Part shown: one piece after another, positions 48,853 through 57,842 of the stretch
How the letters are laid out: each line of letters begins with the position of its first letter
Numbering within the stretch: the first letter of the stretch is position 1
Source of the DNA: Actinomadura atramentaria DSM 43919
GTDB lineage: Bacteria > Actinomycetota > Actinomycetes > Streptosporangiales > Streptosporangiaceae
Length of the DNA stretch: 64,000 nt
Assembly (NCBI RefSeq): GCF_000381885.1
Contig: NZ_KB907208.1
Location: 496,001 to 560,000 of the forward strand
Reading direction: 5' to 3'
Program-made: the position numbers and the translations under genes
Notes under the pieces: model-generated
The model's input: the letters and a program-made list of their open reading frames with translations, nothing else
The model's database searches: none
What the model was told of the DNA's origin: nothing

Positions 48853-49393
48853 TTCCCCGAACCCCGCCCACCGCAGTTTCCCCGCGTGTCCCGTAGCCGT
48901 TTCCAGGAGATCCGCCCGCCGATCGCAGAAATCGCGCGAACATCCACCGCGATGTGCGCCATCGAGGGGAAGACGGCAAATCCCTGACCGGATTCGGACA
49001 CCCGCCCGCCGCGTTTATCGCGCGATGGAGAGCGGCGATCCCGGTGAAAACGACCGCATGGCGCGTGCGACGCTCCGACACGACCGGCCCCACCGCCCCG
49101 GTCGGCGGTCCGGCGGGCGCGGTCCCACTCCGCCCGGCACCCCGCGACGTGACGGCGCGGCGGCCGGGCGCGAGCGGCGCGGTGCGCCCGGCGGTGCGCG
49201 TAACAATTCGTCGCGGCGGGCGCGGCCTTTTGTCATCGGGTGCGGGACGGGAATGGCGTTTCTGTGAACCGGTGAGCGGACGGCGTCCTCGGGGCGCGGA
49301 CCGGCCGCGCGCGCCCGGTGCGCCGCGTCCGCGTGCCGAGTAGCCTGCCGTCGAACGATTGTTCAGGCGGTTCGGGAAGGAGGGATCGACGCG
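48853..49393. other. Intergenic region, no gene recognised
   Basis: 541 bases. Open frames here are low in complexity (Arg/Pro/Gly) and lack start signals. The only recognisable elements are a possible -10 TAGCCT near 49340 and the strong AAGGAGG of the next gene. The length could hide a small RNA, but I see no conserved structure. Confidence 0.4.
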
Positions 49394-50614
49394 ATGCCCC
49401 GGGAACTCCCCGCCCCCGATCCCTCCGAGAAAATGCCGCAGGCGATCCTCGACATTCTGCAGGCGGAATTGACGTCGCTGGCCGAGGAGATCCTGGCGGA
49501 GGTGCGCCGCTCGGTCCCCGAGTACCCGGCGGACGGGGCGCAGCGCTCGGCCGTGGACCAGGCGATCCGCACGTTCATGGACCGGCTGGCCGGTTCGACG
49601 GACCCGCAGGAGCGCCGCGACGAGCTGTTCCGCGCGCTCGGCCGCGACGAGGCGTACGAGGGCCGCAGCCTCGACGCGCTCCAGGCCGCGTACCGGGTCG
49701 GCATCAAGACGGCGTGGCGGCGCGTCGCGCAGGTGGGCCGGCGGCGCAGGCTGTCGTCGGAGGTGATGACCCGGCTCGCGGACGCGCTGTTCGGCTACAT
49801 CGACGAGCTGGCGTCCCTGTCGGTGCAGGGCTATCTGGACGCGCGCTCCCGGTCGGCCGAGGAGCTGGTCGAGATGCAGCGGCGGCTGCTGCGCCTCGTC
49901 CTGCGCGGTCCGGGGGTGCCGCGGTCGGCGTTGGACGAGCCCGCCGCGCAGGCGGGCTGGACCGTGCCGGACGAGGTGACGATGGTCGCGCTCCCCGCGA
50001 AGGCCCGGTGCGTCCGGGCGGCCCTCGACCACGACGTCCTCGCCGACCTCGGCGACCCGGAGCCGTATCTGCTGGTCCCCGGCCCGTTCACCGAGACGCG
50101 GCGGGACATGCTCGCGGGAGCGCTCCCGGACCGCCGCTCGGTGGTGGGCCTGACGGTCCCGCTGGCGGACGCGGCCGACTCGCTGCGCTGGGCCCGCGCC
50201 GTGCTGGCCCTGGTCAGGGCCGGAATCCTGGAGGACGCGGGCCCGACGCGCTGCGCCGACCACCTGCTGGAGCTGTGGCTGCTGTCGGACGTCGCGCTGC
50301 TGGAGCAGGTCGCGCGGCACCGGATGCCCGGTCTGGAACGGCTGAACCGAAGTCAGTGGTCGCGGATGACCGAAACCCTCGGCGCGTGGCTGGAGTCGCA
50401 GGGGAACGCCGTCGAGACCGCGCGGCGTCTCCGGGTGCATCCGCAGACGGTTCGGTACCGGATGCGGCAGATGGGGGAGACCTTCAGTGATCAACTGGGC
50501 AACGCGGACGCGCGATTCGTCCTCGACGCGGTGCTGCGCGTCCAGCGGCTGCGCGAGCGGAGCCCCGCGCCTGGTGACGATCCGTTATCCCAACCACATG
50601 CAACGGCGCAATAA
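49394..50614 (+). CDS. PucR/CdaR-type transcriptional regulator (copy 1)
   Basis: 406 aa, ATG at 49394 with AAGGAGG about 10 nt upstream. The C-terminal PucR HTH is clear (NAVETARRLRVHPQTVRYRM, about 335-355, then RQMGETFSDQL). The N-terminal half is helical (DEAYEGRSLDALQAAYRVGI.. then ADALFGYIDELASLSVQGYL), the common actinobacterial sensor domain of these regulators. No purine-catabolism genes are adjacent. It is a tandem paralogue of the next gene. Target unknown. Confidence 0.9.
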   Translation: MPRELPAPDPSEKMPQAILDILQAELTSLAEEILAEVRRSVPEYPADGAQRSAVDQAIRTFMDRLAGSTDPQERRDELFRALGRDEAYEGRSLDALQAAYRVGIKTAWRRVAQVGRRRRLSSEVMTRLADALFGYIDELASLSVQGYLDARSRSAEELVEMQRRLLRLVLRGPGVPRSALDEPAAQAGWTVPDEVTMVALPAKARCVRAALDHDVLADLGDPEPYLLVPGPFTETRRDMLAGALPDRRSVVGLTVPLADAADSLRWARAVLALVRAGILEDAGPTRCADHLLELWLLSDVALLEQVARHRMPGLERLNRSQWSRMTETLGAWLESQGNAVETARRLRVHPQTVRYRMRQMGETFSDQLGNADARFVLDAVLRVQRLRERSPAPGDDPLSQPHATAQ

Positions 50615-50628
50615 CCGAGTGTGACTTT

Positions 50629-50638
50629 AAGAATTCTT
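50629..50638. promoter_or_regulatory. AT-rich palindrome upstream of the second PucR gene
   Basis: AAGAATTCTT is a perfect 10-bp palindrome within TTTAAGAATTCTTTA, conspicuous in DNA of this GC content, 190 bp before the second PucR start. GTGTG-CTTCACCT-CACAC follows at about 50674-50691. One or both could be operators, possibly for the PucR proteins themselves. Confidence 0.4.
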
Positions 50639-50829
50639 TACCCGGTCTCCCGGCGAACTTGATCTAGTTTCGGTGTGCTTCACCTCACACACAGAACGTT
50701 CCGGGAGGCGCAGGGGTTCCCCGCTCGGCGCCCTCCGGCCCACCCACCGACCGGACCGTCCGGCGGCCCGGGAAGCCCCGCCCGGCGCGCCGTACGCCGG
50801 CACGGCTGCGCTCTCGGAGGTGCCGTCAG

Positions 50830-52053
50830 ATGACGCAGACGTTGGAGCCGGGGATCGCCCACCGCGTGCCGTCGCGCCTGCCGAGCCGGCTCGCGGTCCT
50901 GATGCGGCCCGAACTGCCCGGTCTCGCCGACGAGATCATCGCCGAGATCCGCGCCGCCATCCCCGAGTACGGGCGGCCGTCCACCGGCCCGTACGTCGAG
51001 GCGCTGCGCATCGGCGTCGAAAGCGCCCTCGGCCACTTCGTGGACCAGGTCGCCAACCCGGCCGTGCCCCGCGACCGGCACGACGAGACCTACCGCCGCC
51101 TCGGCCGCTACGAGGCGCTGGAGGGCCGCAGCCTCGACACGCTGCAGGCCGCGCTCCGCGTCGGCGCGCAGGTCGCGTGGCGGCGCGTGATGGAGGTCGG
51201 ACCGCGCCGGAAACTGTCCACGACGATCATGGCGCAACTCGCGGACGCGCTATTCGCGTATATCGACGAACTCGCGGCACTCGCGCAACAGGGATTTCTC
51301 GACGCGCGCCCCGACGAGGAACTCGAAGGCCACCGCCGCCGCCTCCTGGACTTCCTCGTCCGGCGGCCCGGCGCGTCCCCCCGGGTGCTCGCGGAACTGG
51401 CGGCGCGCGCGAAGTGGACGGTCCCCGACGAGGTCACGCCGGTCGTCGCGGCGGCGGGCAGCCCCTACGTCCGCAGCGCCCTCCCGCCGGACGCGCTCGC
51501 GGACCTGTCCGCCGAGGACCCGCACCTGGTCTTCCCCGGCCCGCTCACCGACGAGCGCCGCCGCACCCTGGCCGAGGCGCTGCCCGAGGGGCAGGTCGCG
51601 GCGGGCGTGACGGTCCCCGTCGAGCAGGCCGCCGACTCGCTGCGCTGGGCCCGCCAGGCGCTCGGCCTGCTCGAACGCGGCATCCTCGACGACGGCCCGG
51701 TGACCTGCTGCGACGACCACCTGCTCACCCTCTGGCTGCTGTCGGACCAGGCGCTCACCGAGCAGATCGCGCGCCGCCACCTGCGCGAGATGGCCGACCT
51801 CAACGCCCGCCAGCGCGACCGGCTGCTCGACACGCTGCGGACGTGGCTGACGCTGCGCGGCACCGCCGCCGACATCGCCGAGGAGCTGAACGTCCACCCG
51901 CAGACCGTCCGGTACCGGATGCGGCAGCTCGAGGCGGCGCTCGGCGAACGCCTCAACGACCCCGACGCGCGGTTCGCGATCGAGGCGGCGCTGCGCGCGA
52001 TGCGGCTCCGGCACGGCGCGCGCGGCGGTGACGGGACGGGAGCGGAGGGTTGA
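50830..52053 (+). CDS. PucR/CdaR-type transcriptional regulator (copy 2)
   Basis: 407 aa, ATG at 50830 with TCGGAGGTG upstream. It is collinear with the previous gene along its whole length: EALEGRSLDTLQAALRVGAQ, ADALFAYIDELAALAQQGFL, KWTVPDEVTPVV, EQAADSLRWARQALGL and the HTH LNVHPQTVRYRMRQLEAAL. This shows a tandem duplication that has since diverged. The C-terminal HTH is intact. Ligand and targets are unknown. Confidence 0.9.
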   Translation: MTQTLEPGIAHRVPSRLPSRLAVLMRPELPGLADEIIAEIRAAIPEYGRPSTGPYVEALRIGVESALGHFVDQVANPAVPRDRHDETYRRLGRYEALEGRSLDTLQAALRVGAQVAWRRVMEVGPRRKLSTTIMAQLADALFAYIDELAALAQQGFLDARPDEELEGHRRRLLDFLVRRPGASPRVLAELAARAKWTVPDEVTPVVAAAGSPYVRSALPPDALADLSAEDPHLVFPGPLTDERRRTLAEALPEGQVAAGVTVPVEQAADSLRWARQALGLLERGILDDGPVTCCDDHLLTLWLLSDQALTEQIARRHLREMADLNARQRDRLLDTLRTWLTLRGTAADIAEELNVHPQTVRYRMRQLEAALGERLNDPDARFAIEAALRAMRLRHGARGGDGTGAEG

Positions 52054-52224
52054 CCGCGGCGGCCCCGGCCCTCACCCGGTGACAACCGCCGCCAATTCCC
52101 CGACCCATCGGATAATCACCCGGTCATGACCTGTGTGATCGGGGTTGTAGGGGCTCGGCGGCGCGTGCTTTCATCAATTTCCCACAAGCTTTCATGATCA
52201 TTGGGAATGACCGGAGGTGACGCG

Positions 52225-53463
52225 GTGACGCGGGTGCGTTCGTCGGGTGGCGCCATTCTCGCCGGCCTCGGCGCGGCGGCGGTGATCGCCGTCTCGCTGG
52301 CGCCCCCGGTCGCGGCGGCCCCGCTGCGCGACGACCCCGCGCCCGACCCGTCCGCCAGCGCCACCACCGACCCGCCCGCGGAGCCGAGCGACCCGCCGTC
52401 CGACCCGGGCGGCGGCGGCACGACCGAGCCCAGCGATCCGCCGACGGACCCGGGCGGCGGCGACCCTAGCGACCCGCCCACCGATCCGGGCGGCGGCGAT
52501 CCGAGCGACCCGCCCACCGACCCCGGTGGCGGCGACCCGAGCACGCCTCCGGGCGGCGGCGATCCGAGCAACCCGCCGACCGACCCCGGCGGGGGCGACC
52601 CGAGCACGCCGCCGGGCGGCGGCGACCCCAGCAACCCGCCCACCGACCCGGGCGGCGGCGACCCCGGCGTCCCCAAGACCCCGGTCCTGTCGGTCGGCGC
52701 GTCGGTGTCGGCGTCCACGGTGCGGCCCGGCGGCTCGCTCACCGTCACCGCGACCGTCTCGTCCGCCAACGCCCCGGCGGCGGGCGCGGCGCTGCGGATG
52801 GCGGTCAGCCGCGGGTCGATCAGCCCCGCCGGACGGTCCCTCGGCACCGTCGCGGCGGGCCGGAGCGTCGCCACGATCGCGACCGTGACCGTCCCGTCGA
52901 ACGCCAAGGCCGGGACGATCCGGCTCACGGTCGGCGCGTCCGCCGCCAAGGCCGCGGGCGTCTCGCGCGGCTACACGCTCATCGTCACGCAGCCGTCCGG
53001 CGCGCTGCCGCCCGGCGTCGACCTCAACCACCTGCCGCCGGACGCGCCGCCGCTCACCCCGCCCGCCGGTCCCGCCGCGAACCCGCTCGCGGACCTCAAG
53101 GGCCCGCAGGTCGCGCTGCCGCCCGTCACCAACCCGCAGACCGCGCCCAGCCCGATGCCGCTCGTGCCGGTGTCCAGCCTGCGGCCGCTGCCCGGCGCGG
53201 TCTTCACCGACGACGACCTGCGCGCCCTCCAGGGCGCGGCGCTCGCCGCCGTGTCCACCGCGACGCTGCTGCTCCTGCTGCGGCTGCGGATGATGCGCCG
53301 CGCCGACGCGCCCGTCCGCCGCGCCCGCCGCCTCTACCCGCAGCTCGACGGCAAGCGGATCACCGCCGCGCGGCTGCGCGCGCTGCCGCCGCTGCCCGCG
53401 CCCGCGCGCTACTTCTCGCTGTCCTGGATGCCGCCGCGCCGCCCGCGCGGCGTGCAGATCTGA
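52225..53463 (+). CDS. Secreted, repeat-rich, C-terminally membrane-anchored protein
   Basis: 412 aa. GTG at 52225 is chosen because GGAGGT (52213-52218) lies 6 nt upstream; earlier starts at 52201 and 52207 would place this site inside the gene. A signal peptide (VTRVRSSGGAILAGLGAAAV.. AAAAP) is followed by about 95 residues of tandem DPPTDPGGGDPS units, an Ig-like beta-domain (TPVLSVGASVSASTVRPGGS.. to GYTLIVTQ), a Pro-rich stretch, a transmembrane helix (AALAAVSTATLLLLLRL) and a basic cytoplasmic tail of about 60 residues. It is probably a surface stalk protein. Function is unknown. Confidence 0.75.
   Translation: MTRVRSSGGAILAGLGAAAVIAVSLAPPVAAAPLRDDPAPDPSASATTDPPAEPSDPPSDPGGGGTTEPSDPPTDPGGGDPSDPPTDPGGGDPSDPPTDPGGGDPSTPPGGGDPSNPPTDPGGGDPSTPPGGGDPSNPPTDPGGGDPGVPKTPVLSVGASVSASTVRPGGSLTVTATVSSANAPAAGAALRMAVSRGSISPAGRSLGTVAAGRSVATIATVTVPSNAKAGTIRLTVGASAAKAAGVSRGYTLIVTQPSGALPPGVDLNHLPPDAPPLTPPAGPAANPLADLKGPQVALPPVTNPQTAPSPMPLVPVSSLRPLPGAVFTDDDLRALQGAALAAVSTATLLLLLRLRMMRRADAPVRRARRLYPQLDGKRITAARLRALPPLPAPARYFSLSWMPPRRPRGVQI
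52388..52672 (+). repeat. Tandem coding repeat in the secreted stalk protein
   Basis: About eight imperfect units of 27-36 bp encode SDPPTDPGGGDP and STPPGGGDP variants, in two alternating lengths. Copy number is likely to vary between strains by slippage or recombination. Confidence 0.8.
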
Positions 53464-53592
53464 GGCGCCCCCGAACTCCACCTCCGCCCGAGGCGCCGGG
53501 CGGAGGTGGACCCGGCGGCGCGCCCGGCGGACCCCGTCGCGCCGGACGGGGCCGCCGGGCGCGCTCCGCCCTCAAAGTCCCGGCCTACGGCC

Positions 53593-53721
53593 CTCGCCTG
53601 GCGGCTCGGGCCTCACCGGGCCTGTGCGAGCGCGGCATCGCTTCGCGATCTGGCCGGCGAAGCTCGCCTCCGGCGTCGCTTCACCGCCCAGGTAACGCAC
53701 TCGCGCTGTGGCTGAGGCACG
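53593..53721 (+). repeat. Structured dispersed repeat, copy A
   Basis: 129 bp homologous to the minus strand of 18647-18777. Hairpins: ATCGC-TTC-GCGAT (53637-53649) and a nested stem CTGGCCGGCGAAGC / GCTTCACCGCCCAG (53650-53691, 12 of 14 pairs). The latter stem has a different sequence from copy B (GAAGC/GCTTC against GGGGC/GCCCC) but keeps pairing, that is, compensatory change. It lies between the convergent stalk-protein and TetR genes, just as copy B lies between convergent genes. Confidence 0.8.
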
Positions 53722-53733
53722 TTGAGACACGCC

Positions 53734-54336
53734 CTAGCCCGCGAGGCGGGTGAGGATGCGCAGGACCTCGTCCAGGATCTCCCGCGCGTCGGCCTCGTCG
53801 TCGGCGAGCGCGATCTCCCGACCGGCCTCGCCGATCACCGTCGTCAGCACGAGGCTCAGCACCTGCGGCGCGCGGCCCGCCGCGCCCGGCGCGAGCAGCT
53901 TGGTGTTCTGGCCGACCCAGTGCTGCGCGCGTTTCCGGCGCATCAGCGAGAACCCCGACGGCCCCTCGCCGCCGTGGAACAGCCGCGCCGCGTCCCGCCG
54001 CTCCCAGCAGACGCCGAGGTAGGCGCGGGCGCCCGCGACGAACAGCTCGATCGGGTCGGCCGCCGCGCTCCGGCGCGCCGCCGCGACGGCCCGCGCCGCC
54101 GCGTCCTCCTGGTCGCGGCACAGCTCCTCGTACAGCGCGAGGTACAGGCCCGCCTTGCCGCCGTAGTGGTGGTACAGGCTGCCGACGCTCGCCCCGGACC
54201 GCTCGACGATCTCCGCGACGCCCGCGTCGGCGTAACCGCGGTCGGCGAAGACGTGCAGCGCGGCGTCCAGGAGCGCCCGCCGGGTCGAGTCCGCGCGCGC
54301 CCACTGCCGCCCGCCCGTGCCGTTCGTCGTCCGCAT
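53734..54336 (-). CDS. TetR/AcrR family regulator
   Basis: 200 aa from the ATG at 54336 (MRTTNGTGGRQWARADSTRR); CACGAT lies 6 nt upstream. HTH: TRRALLDAALHVFADRGYAD, AGVAEIVERSGASVGSLYHH. The ligand domain (FVAGARAYLGVCWERRDAAR..LFHGGEGPSGFS) is similar to the TetR protein at 13585-14232, marking paralogues. Its stop lies 13 nt from the structured repeat copy A. Targets are unknown; the adjacent SLT gene (same strand, upstream) ends 48 nt away. Confidence 0.9.
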   Translation of the reverse strand: MRTTNGTGGRQWARADSTRRALLDAALHVFADRGYADAGVAEIVERSGASVGSLYHHYGGKAGLYLALYEELCRDQEDAAARAVAAARRSAAADPIELFVAGARAYLGVCWERRDAARLFHGGEGPSGFSLMRRKRAQHWVGQNTKLLAPGAAGRAPQVLSLVLTTVIGEAGREIALADDEADAREILDEVLRILTRLAG

Positions 54337-54383
54337 GCGACCATCGTGCCCGCGCCGGTCGCCCCGCCGCCACCGCGCCCGGG

Positions 54384-55319
54384 TCAGTACCAGTGGTGCG
54401 ACGACCACCACGCCCACGCCCCGCACGGGTCGTGGTAGCGGGCCTTGATGTAGCCGAGCCCCCAGGCGATCTGCGTGGGGGAGCTGGTCCGCCAGTCCGG
54501 GCCCGCGCTCGCGAGCTTGGAGCCGGGCAGCGCCTGCGGGATGCCGTACGCGCCGCTGCCGGGGTTGGTGGCCCGCTCGTCCCAGCCGCTCTCGTGGTTC
54601 CACAGCGTCAGCAGGGACTGCCAGCAGTTGCCCCAGCCGCGCTGCGCGTTCATCTTCTTGCCGTACGCCTTGTTCTGCGCGGCGGACGGGTTCATGCGCG
54701 CGAGCCGCTTGCGTTCCTCCTCGCGCTTGCGGATCGCCTCCAGCTTCTTGCGCGCGGCCTCGTCCTTCTTGGCCTTGGCGCGCAGCCGCTTCAGCTCCGC
54801 CTGCTCTTCCTTGTAGGCGCGCTCCTTGGCGGACGCGACGATGTTCGCGGCCATCGGGTCCATGTCGGACGCCCGGAACCGTTCGAGCATGTCGCCCGCC
54901 GACAACCCCTGCACGCTCGCGGGCGGTCTGCTGCGGTGCCCGGTGATCGCGTCGGGGTTGACGAACACGACGACGGCGGCGGCCACGCCGAGTCCGGCGG
55001 TCGCGATCGTCGCGTTGTGCGTGAGGATCTTCGCGGCGATCCGCCGCCGCGACCGGCGCGGCGGCGCGGGGAGCTCTTCCGCGGGCGGCTCCGGCGGATC
55101 GGCGGGAAGCCTCGGCGGCGGCACAGGCGGCGGCCCGCCGGGTCCGACGTCGTCGAGGGCGGCCTGCGGGGTGGACGCGTCGTGGGGCGCGGGCCTGCCG
55201 AGCGGGCGCTCGCCGGTCCGCCGCCGCGTTCCGCCGCGTCCGCGCGAGGGGGTCCGGCCGCGCGTGCCGTGGCTCTGTGGCATGTCAGTAGAGTGCCGCA
55301 TCCTCCCCGGTTCGCGCAC
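54384..55319 (-). CDS. Membrane-anchored lytic-transglycosylase-like protein (second copy)
   Basis: 311 aa from the GTG at 55319 (GGAGGG upstream); the ATGs at 55301 and 55283 are alternatives. Pro-rich basic N-terminus, one transmembrane helix (about 103-121, NATIATAGLGVAAAVVVFV), a charged coiled coil (about 165-205, KKDEAARKKLEAIRKREEER) and the C-terminal SLT-like domain with NHESGW, GAYGIPQALPGSKLAS and WGLGYIKARY. The enzyme domain is collinear with that at 1459-2643. It likely cleaves wall glycan outside the cell. It lies 34 nt downstream of the MarR gene and may share its promoter. Confidence 0.8.
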   Translation of the reverse strand: MREPGRMRHSTDMPQSHGTRGRTPSRGRGGTRRRTGERPLGRPAPHDASTPQAALDDVGPGGPPPVPPPRLPADPPEPPAEELPAPPRRSRRRIAAKILTHNATIATAGLGVAAAVVVFVNPDAITGHRSRPPASVQGLSAGDMLERFRASDMDPMAANIVASAKERAYKEEQAELKRLRAKAKKDEAARKKLEAIRKREEERKRLARMNPSAAQNKAYGKKMNAQRGWGNCWQSLLTLWNHESGWDERATNPGSGAYGIPQALPGSKLASAGPDWRTSSPTQIAWGLGYIKARYHDPCGAWAWWSSHHWY

Positions 55320-55353
55320 CGGTCCCTCCAGGTTCCGCCCGCGCGGGAACGTT

Positions 55354-55899
55354 CTAGAGTTCCGTGTCGCCGACCGCGAGCCGCGCGGGCTGCAGCGCCT
55401 CGAACAGCTCCCGCCGCAGGCCGCCGAGCGCCGCGAACGGCCCGTCCGGCTCCTCCAGCGCCCGGTTCACCGCCGCCGCCGTCGCCCGGCCCGCGTCGGT
55501 CAGTTCGACGAGCGTCGCGCGCCGGTCGCTGGGATGCGGGGTCCGGCGGACGAGCCCGGCGGTCTCCAACTGGTCCACCGTGAGCTTCACCGAGGTCGGG
55601 TGCATCATCACCAGCCGGCTGAGCGTGCTGAGCCGCGTCCGCCCCGTCGAGGTGAGCGCGAGCGTCGTCAGCAGGAAGTAGCCGGTGCGGGTCAGGCCGC
55701 GCTGCTTCAGCTCCCCGTCGAGGGCCTTCTTGAGGTACTGGTGGAGCCGCCCGACGGACGCCAGGATCATGAAGGGCCACGGCTCCCCGGTGAGGCCCTG
55801 GTCCGTCCAGCGGTCGAGGACTCCCGTCAGCAGCGGGTCACCGGCCGGTTCCTCGGCGATGACCTGCGGCTCCGGCGCGGACTGCGGTGAAGTTCGCAC
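55354..55899 (-). CDS. MarR family transcriptional regulator
   Basis: 181 aa from the GTG at 55899 (VRTSPQSAPEPQVIAEE); TACGAT lies 8 nt upstream and TTACAT a further 18 nt upstream, a reasonable promoter. The winged-helix core reads LSTLSRLVMMHPTSVKLTVD, QLETAGLVRRTPHPSDRRAT. It is divergent from the mce operon, which makes that operon a plausible target. The following SLT gene is close and co-directional. Confidence 0.88.
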   Translation of the reverse strand: MRTSPQSAPEPQVIAEEPAGDPLLTGVLDRWTDQGLTGEPWPFMILASVGRLHQYLKKALDGELKQRGLTRTGYFLLTTLALTSTGRTRLSTLSRLVMMHPTSVKLTVDQLETAGLVRRTPHPSDRRATLVELTDAGRATAAAVNRALEEPDGPFAALGGLRRELFEALQPARLAVGDTEL

Positions 55900-56143
55900 A
55901 ACGCCTGATCGTAGCTCCCGACAAATCCCCAATGTAAGTACTCGCTTCTTAGACGACTTTCCAATAGAGTGCTCCAGATCACAGACGGTGCCGGTGTGTC
56001 CCCTGGTCACGGCGGCCCGAACGTGATCCGGGCGTCTTCCGAGGTCCGGGCGTCGCGGTCCCCACCCGCGCGGCGCCCGCAGCGGCCGAGGCGGGCGGCC
56101 GGTTTCGGATGGGCGCCGACGTCCGAGCACAAAGGAGGCTGGA
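55900..56143. promoter_or_regulatory. Divergent MarR/mce intergenic region
   Basis: An AT-rich stretch (55918-55978) contains the MarR promoter on the minus strand (TTACAT, 18 nt, TACGAT) and TAGAGT at about 55965-55970 on the plus strand. The half closer to mce is GC-rich with no gene. MarR operators would be expected here, but no convincing long palindrome was found. Confidence 0.4.
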
Positions 56144-56185
56144 ATGTCCCTTCACCCTGCCACCGAGGGGGAGGTCTCCGGCTGA
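56144..56185 (+). CDS. 13-codon leader ORF of the mce operon
   Basis: ATG at 56144 has the best Shine-Dalgarno in the area (AAAGGAGG at 56131-56138). It encodes MSLHPATEGEVSG and stops at 56183-56185, where the TGA overlaps the ATG of the first yrbE gene (TGATG). The setting suggests a leader peptide that delivers ribosomes to, or regulates, the operon. No rare-codon or amino-acid run indicates attenuation. Confidence 0.45.
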   Translation: MSLHPATEGEVSG

Positions 56186-56988
56186 TGGCCATGAGCCTGA
56201 GCAGGGCTCCCGACCTCGCCCTGCGGCGTCTCGCCAAGGTCCTGGACGAGACCGGGCTGCTGTGCGTCACCCTCCTGGAGGGCCTGCGCCGCACCTGGGA
56301 CGTCCGGCAGTGGTGGGGCGAGTTCATCGAGCAGTGCTGGTTCCTCGCCCGCGTGACGAGCGTCCCGGTCATGCTCATCGCGGTGCCGCTCGGCGCCACG
56401 ATCTCCCTCCAGGTCGGCGACATCGCCCGCCAGCTCGGCGCCCAGTCGCAGACCGGCGCGCTGCTGGTCGCCGCGATGATCCAGCAGGTCGCGCCGCTGG
56501 CCGCCGCGCTGCTGGTGTCGGGCGTCGGCGGGTCCGCGATCACCTCCGACATGGGCGCGCGGCACATCCGCGACGAGCTGGCCGCGATGGAGGTCATGGG
56601 GATCAACCCGATCCACCGCCTCGTCACCCCGCGCCTGTGGGCCGCCAGCACCGTGTCCGCGCTGCTGTGCTCGGTCGTGATCCTCGCGGGCGTCCTCGGC
56701 GGCTACTACTTCAACGTCATCCAGCAGGGCGTCAGCCCCGGCGCGTTCTTCGACGGCGCGACGAGCCTGCTCCAGTTCCCGGACCTCGTGATCACCCTGT
56801 TCAAGGCGTGGATCTTCGGGTTCGTCGCCGCCGCCGTCGCCTGCTACATGGGCATGAACTGCGACTACGGCCCCGTGGGCGTGGGGCGCGCGGTGAACAA
56901 GGCCGTCGTGGTGACCTCGATCGTGGTGTTCGGTTTCAACTACGTGCTCACGATGATCTACCAGGTCCTTTTCCCCCCGAGGTTCTGA
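56185..56988 (+). CDS. YrbE1A/MlaE-type permease of Mce lipid transporter
   Basis: 267 aa from the ATG at 56185 (MAMSLSRAPDLALRR), overlapping the leader ORF. Five or six hydrophobic helices; the MlaE-family motif around ITSDMGARHIRDELAAMEVM, followed by GINPIHRLVTPR, is intact and marks the site that contacts the Mkl/MlaF ATPase. With the next gene it forms the inner-membrane permease through which Mce proteins move lipids or sterols. The ATPase is not in the window, as is normal for actinobacterial mce loci. The stop overlaps the next ATG (TGATG). Confidence 0.93.
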   Translation: MAMSLSRAPDLALRRLAKVLDETGLLCVTLLEGLRRTWDVRQWWGEFIEQCWFLARVTSVPVMLIAVPLGATISLQVGDIARQLGAQSQTGALLVAAMIQQVAPLAAALLVSGVGGSAITSDMGARHIRDELAAMEVMGINPIHRLVTPRLWAASTVSALLCSVVILAGVLGGYYFNVIQQGVSPGAFFDGATSLLQFPDLVITLFKAWIFGFVAAAVACYMGMNCDYGPVGVGRAVNKAVVVTSIVVFGFNYVLTMIYQVLFPPRF

Positions 56989-57842
56989 TGGTCGCGATTT
57001 CCCCCGTTCGCAAGCTCGGCCGGGCCTTCCGGGGCCGGACCGCCGGCCTGTCGGGATCGGCGAGCCTGCCGGTCTTCCTCGGCCGGGTGCTCTACCACCT
57101 CGTCGTCGACATCGTCATCCGCCGCAAATACGGCAAGACGCTCGCCAAGCAGGTCAGCGACATCACCGTCGGCGTCGGCGCGCTCGTCATCGGCGGCGGC
57201 ATGATCTTCGTGATCGCGACGATGGCGCTGGCCACCGGCGCGATGGTCGGCCTCCAGGCGTTCCCCGGCCTGGAGCGGATCGGCGCGGAGGCGTTCACCG
57301 GCCTGGTCGCCAGCTACTCCAACGTCCGCGAGGTGACCCCGATCATCGCGGGCGTCGCGCTCGTCGCGCAGGTCGGGACGGGCTTCACCGCCGAGATCGG
57401 CGCGATGCGGATCTCCGAGGAGATCGACGCGCTGGAGGTCATGGGCGTCAACTCCCTGGCCTACCTGGTCTGCACGCGGGTCGCCGCCGGAGTCATCGCG
57501 CTCGTCCCGCTGTACCTGGTGTCGCTGTTCATGGCGTTCTTCGCGACGCGGTTCATCTCGATCCAGTACTACGGGCTCTCGCCGGGCATCTACGACTACT
57601 ACTTCCACCTGTACCTGCCGCCGATCGACGTGCTCTACAGCGCGATCAAGGTGGCGGTGTTCGCGTTCATCGTCATGTTCATCCACTGCTACCGCGGCTA
57701 CTACGCGGCGGGCGGGCCGGTGGGCGTGGGCGTCGCCGCGGGTCGCGCGATCCGCGAGTCCACGATCCTCATGATCCTGATGAACCTCGTCCTGTCGTAC
57801 ATCTTCTGGGGCCACGGCGGAACTGTGAGGCTGACCGGATGA
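56988..57842 (+). CDS. YrbE1B/MlaE-type permease of Mce lipid transporter
   Basis: 284 aa, ATG at 56988. Second permease subunit with the same fold; the coupling motif reads TGFTAEIGAMRISEEIDALE then VMGVNSLAYLVCTRV. Hydrophobic helices fill the rest. Its stop overlaps the first mce start as ATGA. Paired YrbE proteins are diagnostic of complete actinobacterial mce operons. Confidence 0.93.
   Translation: MVAISPVRKLGRAFRGRTAGLSGSASLPVFLGRVLYHLVVDIVIRRKYGKTLAKQVSDITVGVGALVIGGGMIFVIATMALATGAMVGLQAFPGLERIGAEAFTGLVASYSNVREVTPIIAGVALVAQVGTGFTAEIGAMRISEEIDALEVMGVNSLAYLVCTRVAAGVIALVPLYLVSLFMAFFATRFISIQYYGLSPGIYDYYFHLYLPPIDVLYSAIKVAVFAFIVMFIHCYRGYYAAGGPVGVGVAAGRAIRESTILMILMNLVLSYIFWGHGGTVRLTG

Noticed and set aside
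48954..49343. 129-codon plus-strand frame before the first PucR gene
   Set aside because: Arg/Pro/Gly-rich random-like sequence, no ribosome-binding site and no recognisable domain.
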